NCBI RefSeq assembly: GCF_000972845.2
Contig: NC_040015.1
Coordinates: 4,228,890 to 4,292,889 of the forward strand
Direction of reading: 5' to 3'
DNA: 64,000 nt
Source of the DNA: Larimichthys crocea
Lineage: Eukaryota > Chordata > Actinopteri > Sciaenidae
Part shown: positions 1-10,100 of the stretch, in pieces
Position numbering within the stretch: the stretch's first letter is position 1
How the letters are laid out: each line of letters opens with the position of its first letter
Position numbers and translations under genes: made by a program
The notes under the pieces: generated by a model
Told to the model about the DNA's origin: nothing
What the model saw: only the letters and a program-made list of their open reading frames with translations
Databases searched by the model: none

Positions 1-871
1 CTCTTCCCCTTACCTTAACCAACCTGACCAACAGAGATAACAACTACTAGCCAGTCGGAGGTGCTTAAATGCTACACAGAGCGTGTTGGATAGGATTTAT
101 ACTAATACTTACAGTCATTAGACTTAGATTACCTACATATGTCATCATGCAAAAAGTCATGATGTCTTTTTGATAGCAGTTCCATACCCTGCTTAAGATT
201 ATTATTCAGTTCTGATTCAAAGTTTGGAACCATCACGCAGGATGTGGCCAGGTTAAAACATGTCTGGACTACCTTGCTAAAGTTGCAGTCTCACTGCTAT
301 ATGATCAACCTGGATAAGTGGCAGAAAATGGAAACCAAAGGGTTTGTAGAAGAGGAAAATAAATCTGAGTGGTAAGTGGAGATTTTCTTTTTGTTGGGTA
401 CAAAAATACCCAAAGACCAATTTCAAGAGAATACCACCTTATTATAGTGTTAGCAGTATGAGGGTCACAAAAATGGAAAGAACTTCCTGGCACAAATAAA
501 CACAGCAGATTTCATGGAACGTCAGCCTTTAACTTTTTAGATTCCTTGTCATGTCATAGTGTTCTTAATATATACCCAGTCATTAGGACTATAGTACCCA
601 GTCGTTGTTGACCTATCTTTCTCTGGAACAAGATGTTTAACGGTTTGAGGGACAGACTAATATTACACATGACATTACTTATTTGCCATGCCTCATCACT
701 AGCACAAAAAACAAGGCACTGCCATTCATAATTGGTCTTTAGTCTTTTTTTGTGATACATGTTTGGTAAGAGGCTATTATTTCTCCTACAAGAACAGCTC
801 TACTTTTGAGAAATGCTTACAGGTGTTAAACTCCAGTCATCCTTTTTTGTTTTTTTGTTGAGGTACTTGTT
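1..871 (-). other. gabrg1: gabrg1 3' flank, probable 3' UTR
   Basis: AT-rich DNA downstream of the stop codon. I see no exact AATAAA or ATTAAA on the minus strand here, so the cleavage site may lie off the left edge. Short open frames on either strand show no family signature. Confidence 0.5.
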
Positions 872-1153
872 TTATAGATAGAGATAACCTATCCAATAAA
901 CCAGATTGAAAAGGCCAAATGCAGTGGGGAAGAATATTCGTGAGTAAGAATCAATCTTGGAAACCCGTACGTGCATCCTGTTTTCGCGCCAGGCACCTGA
1001 GCGACAGTCATCGAAGCAGCAGAAGAAGCTGGTGCAGTCTTTTCCATCCAAACACTCGTAGGCATAGTCAGCCTCCTCGTGATAGGGCACAATGTTGTTC
1101 ATCTGCAGCAGAGATGTTCCAGGTCGGATATTCACCATGCTGGATGCTTTCTG
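872..1153 (-). CDS. gabrg1: gabrg1 exon 9 (cytoplasmic loop, M4, stop)
   Basis: Encodes the large intracellular loop, the cysteine cluster and M4, ending YLYL-stop. The acceptor is a tandem CAGCAG: using the first CAG gives an extra Gln at the junction, using the second starts the exon at 1150. Both keep the frame. Confidence 0.92.
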   Translation of the reverse strand, partial: QKASSMVNIRPGTSLLQMNNIVPYHEEADYAYECLDGKDCTSFFCCFDDCRSGAWRENRMHVRVSKIDSYSRIFFPTAFGLFNLVYWIGYLYL

Positions 1154-4100
1154 CTGGGAAGGAGACACAGACACAGATATTTCAGTACGTTGCTGTTATC
1201 CCTCAGAGGAATTAAAATGAAATGGAAAGGGAGAATTAAAAAAAAGAGTGTTCGGCACCTGTGTGTTATTGTTGGCTTTAGCTTTTTTGGTCTGTCTGTT
1301 GCTGGTGAAGTAGTGCAGCGTCCCGTACTCCATGAGGGCGGCAAAGGTGAAGATGAAGCAGACAGAGACGAACAGGTCCATGGCAGTGACATAGGAAACC
1401 TTGGGCAGGGACTTCCTGGAGATGGTGCTCAGAGTTGTCATGGTAAGCACGGTGGTAATACCTAAATTGAATGTCACAGAGCTTGTCAGTGGAATATGAA
1501 ATAGTTTTTTTTTTCTACATTGACTTAATTAATTGTGTCATATGTGGTGAATTTGTAACAGCCAAAGCTTAGATTAGTGAAATTCCATTTCAGAAAGGGG
1601 TATTTTGACAAAAACTTACTGGCATTAGGGCCAATTGTGTGAAACTTAGAAAGCACAACCTTAAAGCTCCTGAAAACTTGGCTTCAAATTTTACTTGTTG
1701 CTCTACAATATTGAGAAAATACTTTTAAGACCGTCATTTCCTCATTGTGTTGAATTTGAACGAATTTGAACTGTGGTATAAAATAAGAACACTGGAAACC
1801 TAGAGATGTGCGGGCTGGGACAGCATCCTTGTTGATCCAGAAGGAGACCCAGGACAAAACCACGATCATGCTGCATGGAATGTAGGTCTGGATGGTGAAG
1901 TAGCCCATTCTCCGACTCAGGTCAAAAAAGATCGTCATGATAACATATTCCCCTGAAAGGTTAACAATAAGGTAGCAATAGAGTTCAAAACATTAATAAG
2001 CCCAGGCCAATATAGAACACACTCTGGGATTTTGAGTAACTCATTTCAGGTTACCAATTTCATACATACATTACATATAGTTTTATTTATGCATAAATTA
2101 ATTACCTGCTTACATATGGATTACTAAATAAGTAAAGTACAGAAGACTGCACACATGAAAATGATTTCTTTACACCATGGTCACACAAATGGATAAATAC
2201 TGAATTCTACTGAACTCTTCAATAAACCTAATCCCAATTCTTGCAAAATTGGTGTGACAAAACATGAGACTGGCAACATGTAAGAGGACTGGTCCATAAT
2301 CTTTCACCTGACTGGGTGTGTGCCACATCAGAAGTGTTCCTCAATCCTACAAATGCAAACTGGTAGAGTCTCCAGTAGCGCTGGTCTGCCACCTCCACCG
2401 CACGCCTCTGCCACCGGTACATGATCTCATTCTTGGGATATCCATCTGCAGAAATAACCCCAAATACATTATAGATAAATCAGAAAGAAAGCTCAAAGCT
2501 CAGCTTGTTCATTCAGTGTAATGTACATCACATGGGAGCATTGGACAATGGCAAGGGGAGCATTCAAGATGGATCTGACTGGCACAGTCTCATGAAATGT
2601 TGTCAAATTAGCAAAATGTCTTCAAATGCAAATAATAGTCTATAGTAGGTAAACATGAACATATAAATAAACATGAGCTTTGAAAATACTTTATTTGACT
2701 TGAGCTGGAAGAAGGCTCATGTATGCAAGGTTTGAAAATATCCTAAACTACCACTGAAATAAATATTATTGGGTCAAAAAGTCCTGATACCTGTCCTTTT
2801 TCAGCGTTTTGTTCAAAATGAAGTATACATCTAATGCTATTGTTTGCTAATATGAAACTGCTATGGTTAGCCGTCTGGGGTCTGAACAATCCAAATTGCA
2901 AAATCAACTGATATGACCATTGATGGGACCCAGAGGAAGTCCAATATTGGCAAAGAAAACCCTCTTGGTTAAGGTTAGATAAATATTGTTTAAGGTACAC
3001 AAGAAATTTCTTCAGTAGTTAAGAAACCGATATTGACTGTTAGTAGAAGATAGTACATTATCCAAGGTCAATTCCAAGGTTTCCTTAGTTAGCTAGTTGT
3101 TTAGTAGCTTTTGTTACTGAAATGACCACCAGGTTGTGCTCATTTGACGTAATTTTGTGTGACTGTGCTGGCCCTGATATTTGTCTTTAACTCCATGAAA
3201 TGGTCTTAGCATTTTTCACTAGTGTGTGGAAGATTAAGATCATGACAAGACATGAAAAGGCTAAAGCACGATGCAAGAGACGAATGTGAAGGATGACACA
3301 GACAGCATGAATCTAGTAGAGGGTGCATAATTCATTAAGTCTGTCGGAGAAAATGGGACTGGGTGACCTCCTCTCTCCGCTGGTGGAGCAGATGATAGAT
3401 TGTTACTGGCTTAGAGAGGGCAGCCTCAAGCAGATGGGCCTTTAGTCAAGGAGAAGGAACATGGACTTAGCCACTATGCCAGCCCACAAAGAAGCCCCTC
3501 TCTCTGGGCGAGGTACAGAAGTTGAAGTCGAGATGGTGGGTTCAAAAATGGGAGGGGAAAATATTTGACCACCTACAGCTTGAAAACTCCAGTGGACACG
3601 AGTGCTCATCCATTGGAAAGTTATGCAGCTTAAGGTAACACTCCGCATTAATAGTCAACCTGACAGAAACAGAATTGTGACAGAGAAAAAGCAAGTCTCA
3701 GGGTTGTTTTTTCCCTCCCAAGGTACTTTATGTTCTCTCTGTAATTACACCAACAAATACAGAAGAAAATAATGACCGTTAGCTCATGCTTTGACAAATT
3801 GGGATCACCTAAAAGAGAACTATACAATAAAAATACAGATGTGCACAATAAAGCTGCACAAACAACAGAGATCTTTGAGTTGATAGTTCAACATTAAAAA
3901 TGGTTACAAAAAAACATTAGCAAACTGGATGCATAACTGTCCTACCTCAGTGTGTACATGACTCTCCCATTGCTCCACAGCCTCAGGAGGCGATTGGGAG
4001 TAGTGATCCAGTGGGCGTCAGATTTGCGGGAATTTCTGAAGAATGTGTCCGGAATCCAGATTTTGCCTACCATGTTACTGTTGAGCATGAGCAGCTTCAT

Positions 4101-7100
4101 CGAGCTGTTAAACTTGAGTCGACTGTCATACCATGTTTGGGCAAAGAAGATGTCAATGGTGTATTCCTGCAACAGAGTTAGAAAGTCCAATAAATAAAAA
4201 TCTCAAACCGATGCCCATTTTCTCGTTTTTCTGTTTCCTCCTCAGTAGATGGTTAGAGGTTGAAAGCTTTTGGATCTTGAGTTAAGATTTTGTCTTGTTA
4301 AACCAAAGCAAAGAATAAATGTTTGCTAACTATTAATAGAGTATAGGGATTCAAGGTCCCAGAGGATGAACCCTAATGACTAAAACTGTAAAAGCATAGT
4401 TTCATTGTAGCTTGCATGGGCTGGTTATTTGACATTAGCAATGGGGGATGTATCCATCTATTTTGATAAGATAAATGTAAACCATTATTTTTCTCCAGTG
4501 GGGAAATTCTATAAATCACCCATCATATCAGTCATGAAAAAGAGTGAAACCAGAGTGAAAGTGAAACCAGGAGAAGTCTCACCATGTTGATGGGGTCTAC
4601 TGGTCCAATGCTGTTGACATACACGGCTGTTTCAATCACCGTCGGCCTCACTGAAACATAACAGAAGAAATACTGTACTGACAAAGACTGCATCAACTTT
4701 TTGTTAGTTGCTGTCCAAAAAGGTGATGTCTGCCTCATCGAGTGAGCTACAACAAAGAGTTCTACATCATTTTTTTGCAATTCCTATCACCTGAGAGTTT
4801 TATCTCATCTTGATCTTATTATGTGTCTTATAAAATTGCAATTAACAACTTTCCACTTCCACTAAATCACCAGCTTCATGATCCCAGGATCACTAATATT
4901 AGTTTTAGTGAAGTAACAAAAAGACAGATAGAGACCTCATGGAGGTTGGCTGTTAGACAACTTTTAGACACACTTTCTTCTCACCCTGGACAAACTAAAA
5001 TAATGAACTTCAGTATAACACACACACGCTGCCAACATTATTATTACAAAGCTACATGTGTGTTGTAATGATGTATGAGCTTGAACTTGTGATCATCATG
5101 ACCATTTTTTTGTTTCCCTCTACTGTTCATTGAGGGAGGACATGATGCAGGGGTAAAACTATTTTAGAGAGTTGCAAAACAAATCACTTTTAATGAGTTG
5201 TTTTGCAATGCAAGGTGAAATTGGTAACAATATTTATGAGGAAGGTAACAATGAGGAAGGACAAGGACTGTAATGTACAATGAACTGGACATTTTCAAAT
5301 TGTGCAAAAATGCCGGAATGCACAAAAATACACTGACTGACATGAATAACAGGTTGGTGAAATGATAATGTCATTACTTTCACTTAGTGTCAGCAAATGC
5401 TACTCTCAATTGCTTCAAGTAACTTAGAAGCAAGTACATATAAAGTGAATGTGGTGGTAGAAACACAGTATGTAAGAATCAGCACTCTTTGTACAATGAA
5501 ACACTACAGAATTCTGCTGAGACACATTAATATTTCAGCAACTTTTGACCCTTTTTTACACAAGAAAACAAAGTGTTACTCTTACACAACCACTCATTTA
5601 ATCATAAGTCTGCCTTGCTACAGTCTAGCCACACTCAGTCTGCATGAACACCTTTATAATGCCCGGGTTTAGACCCAGGTTTATTCAAGTTTGAGACCGG
5701 GTGTCTAATTTTGGATGTTTATGAAATCCAGATAGCTCAGACACTCAACATTGAGCCATGATAGCCTGAAATTGCAGTTTGACATTACGTCAGACTGCAC
5801 CAGACTGTACAATACAGTCAGAAAAACATCAACACTGCTTCAAGTTGATGTGTGTTGATGTGTGTTGATGTCACAAATAGTGTGGCTCTCCCAAAGCAGT
5901 ATGAGTTACTACTCATAACAGAGTTAAAACAAAGCACATTTCCAGAGGATGAACATGACTTGCCTCCGATGTCAGGCCGCAGTTTGTTGTCGTAGCCCTG
6001 CAGCAGTTTATTCAGGATCAAAGTCACATCGCTCTCATAGACTTTTGGTGATAAGACCCAGGTCTTATTTATGGGAACATCTTCATAGTCTTCTTCCTCC
6101 TGTTTACTGGGTCCAATTGCTGCACTGTGGAGTAGAAAAAAGATAGTGTAAGAAACAAAGTTACAGTTATAGTTCTTGCACATAATTCAGTGGGTATGTG
6201 TGAATGCTTGAAAATAAAGAGGGTTGATCCATGCTTAGGTCGGCTTTGAGCAATGGGTTGGATTTGGTAGTCAAAGGTCAAAACAGTATACATTTGTACT
6301 GGATTTCAAAACTCTTGGAAAACCCACTTAAACAGCACTTAAGCATCCAGACTACAACACTGGGTGAAAGTTCCTGTGATCTGTCATTGAAGTCAACAGC
6401 CTTCCAGTACCCACACCTGCATATAGGAAAAGCCCACACCTGCAGGGGATCACCTCGGCACACAGACAGAAATAAACTCGTTTGCTCAGCCTCAGATTCC
6501 CTTCTGGTTGTTGAGGAAAAGTAATGTGTTAGACATGCTTCATGTGTCAGCTGACTAGAAGACTGAAATCTTGATTCAGTCCAAAATACCAAACAGAACA
6601 AGTCATGAGGTAGTGGCTGGCTCTATGCTCTTCAGAACATTGACCGTAGGTCTAAACTGTCCATTTTCTACCAGGTCTAAGCATGCTAACCAAGGTAGCC
6701 CCATATGTCCTTCTCCTTAGGCACTACCGCCAGAGGGATTCCGAGGCATTTGCATGCCAGATGGCATACGTAATACGCGCCGAGTACATTTGGCATGTTC
6801 TCAAAGAGTCTTTGAGAACAATTCATTTTAGAAATGAGTATACTGGAGCCATCACAGACTGTCCAGACTGGACGTGTTTCAAAGTGATTTAATCACAGCA
6901 GCTGTCTATATTAGCCACGTAATGGCTACAGGCAAAGCAAGGTTAATAGATACTGACGGAGCACTGAAACTTCTGCTCATGTTGTCATTGCTATGTGTCT
7001 GGTGTAGACAGAAGGACTGGGATTAGGAATCGGTGTTTAAATTGGATACACCTCTTTGCTGTTTTGCAAAGTTTCATTAGGCTGTAGAAGTCTCCAAAGG

Positions 7101-10100
7101 ACAAAAGACATATTTTGCTTATAAAGCATGTATTTGTTCTGTGCTTATGTCAGCAAACAACGTAGCACAAAATCAGCTGTCTCTGCAAATTCTGAAAGCT
7201 ATTTATTTTGTGATCACAGCAACACATTTCTATAAAGGCCATTTTCAATCATCTTCTGTTGTGAAGCAAATAAAGCTACATTTTATCTCACACAGGAAGT
7301 CACATCCAAACTCCCAGTAGAAAAAAAAAGAAAGTGTTCTTGGGATGTAACCTGGGAATGACACACAGCTGTAGGCAGGTTTGTGTGTATTTTCTGATGC
7401 CCTGCATTGCTGTGTCTATTACAGACAGTTTCACATGGCTGAACTCTATCTGTGCCAAGGTGTGCTATTGCTGTTCTCTGTTAATGAACATGGATTTGAT
7501 ACTGTAAAGAGACCTGAGGACTTGGCATCCAGCCCAGACTTTTAATACAAAGAACATGACCTCAGCCATGGCACAATAACCTAGTGCAGCAGATATAATA
7601 CTGTGGAAGACTTCATGAAACATGTTCATCTGAATCATACTTAACATCATCTGAATCATACTTAACATAAATCATGGATAGAAAATAGCAAACACACACA
7701 ACAGACATAACATAACATAACACACATAAATAGTAATTATATGTTTTTTATTATTCTTTTTCTTTTTATTCACTGGCAGTGAAGTTTCAGAATGTTAGTG
7801 CTGGTGTGTTAATTTGTCTGTGTCCATCTAAACACCATGGTAAAGACAAGATGTTGGTCCACAAAGGTGAACAACTAATTACATGTACATGGATTCTGCT
7901 GTGGATTTACACGGTCACTGGAGCTCAAATACGTTAAATGATCCCACAAAAAAATCAACGGCATAATGCTTCACCATTGCTTTCTGATGTCCTAAGGTTT
8001 AGTAGAATTTAGATTTGTTTTTGTAGTTGTGCAGTACTACATTACATATGAATTAATTTGACTGATGCTTTTTTTTTAAGCAAACACATATTAGGTAGAA
8101 GGAAAAAGTTGAAGTTTAGTTTGAGGACACTGTCTAAGCTATATCCATCCATATGCAGATTCGTTGGCTATATGACCACACAAGGGTGACAACCAGAAAG
8201 ATTTGTTTTGTTTCTTCTAAGAACAGAAGTTCATAGTTTAGTGTTTTATACTTCTCTTAATATGTAAATGAACTTACAAGAAAATGGGAGCGAAGCTTAA
8301 CATCCCCCAACGTTCTATGACAGAACAAGGACTTGCATAAAAGCTGTAATTTCATGTAGGCTCTACAACATCGCTATTCCTTGATTTCTACACCTAGCAA
8401 TTACCATTCCCTGGTCCTCTATGTGTCAAGCTTATCTGATTCTGTGTTACAGTTCTCAGTCTTGCAAAAAAACTGATGCTGATGGAGTCCAAAAAAAGAA
8501 TAAAAGGAGGTGCAAATTCGATAGAATGGTGGAGGTACAAGCAAGCAGCAACCACTACACTTGACTGCACCAGACTGACATTCAAATGGGGCATTTTGAA
8601 AAACTCCAGCTGAGTGTAACAACACAGGGCACAGCCTTTAGCACTGAGCCGTGGTGGCAGTGAAAGCTGGCGAGGCAGTTCAACTGAATCTCCTTAGTTT
8701 GATTCTGAGTGTTGATTCAACAGGAGCCCTGAAGACTTTCAGTGATGAATCACTGATTCCGCACCAGTTCAGTCTGTCTCAGCATGTTCATCCTCAGGGA
8801 CTCTGCTCATCTGCCATTTGTTCTAGTGGTTTCCTACTCGACAAGTTAAAACCAATGAATCCTGTGCTGCTACCACTGAAGTTAAAGAACCAAAAGGCTT
8901 TTGAGCAGTTCACCATTTAACGTGTTATATCAATAACACGTTAAATGTAATAATAATAATTGAAGCATGACAGCCCCTTATTATTATTTTTTCATATTCT
9001 ATAAAGAAGGAATAAAACATGTTTGAGGAAAATCACTTACAAGATGCAAACAACATGGATGGTGTCAGTAAAAGAACTATAGGAAGGCAGCGTTTCGCCT
9101 CTTGTTCAAGGGAAGCGATTGCACCAGGTACGTAATGTACCGCAATCATGAGGAATGAAGGGACAGTTGCACTTCCTCATCTACATGAGGTGATTTGAGT
9201 GGAGCACTGTTCATCTTATAAATTAAAGTAATAACACTTTACATCTCCCTATTTAACATGTTTAAGCAGGTACTCAATGACAATATAGCAAAACGCAGTT
9301 GTAATTCAGTAAGTTTTCTGCTTATAAATGTTCACAAATACTGAAAATCAGTAAATACTTTATAATGTGTCATACACATCACTCACCACTACCAGGGTAG
9401 CAATCAAGGTAAGAGTCATAATGTATGACCAACTAACCTTCTCTCATCACGTCACCTTGGTTGCTTGTTCGTGCCACTTCACATCATAAGAAAAATCAGG
9501 TCTTATCCCACTTAACATGCTACCCAAATCCTGATACAGGATCTCATGACTAGATTACTATAACGTCCTTACGGGCCTCCCAGCCTGTACAGTGAAACCT
9601 TTTCAGATGATCCATAAGACAGCAACGCACCTGGTTTTCAATGAACCACAAAGGTCATGTCAGCCCACTGCTCATCAAGCTACACTGGCTACCTGAAGCA
9701 GCCCACCTTAAATTAAAATCGCTAATGCTTGTCTACAAAGTAGTCCCTGGTTCTGCATCTACCTACTTGAATGCCCTTCAGTAGCTCACGACTGTTGCAC
9801 TGCTCCAATGAACAGGGAAATCCAGACTCTTCTCATCTGTTGTTCCCCGTTGGTGGAAGGTTCCTAAAAGTTCCTACCAGATCAGGGGCGTCCCTCTCTA
9901 CCTTTAAAAACCTCCTGAAGACCTCCAGCTCTTCACAGATGACCTCCTCTTCAACACTACCAACAAGTGGACAATCTAAATCCATCCCCCTCTACAACTG
10001 TCATTTGATTCTACGTAACTAATACTTATTGCCACACTAAAATGTTCTTATCTCACTGTCTTGATCGTTACCCCTTTTTGTCAGGGAAAGTGTCAGCTAA

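Noticed and set aside
2446..3576. Apparent absence of a Cys-loop exon in gabrg1
   Set aside because: No long open frame marks it, but reading the intron found the 83-nt exon at 3577-3659 with correct splice sites and both cysteines, so the gene is complete.
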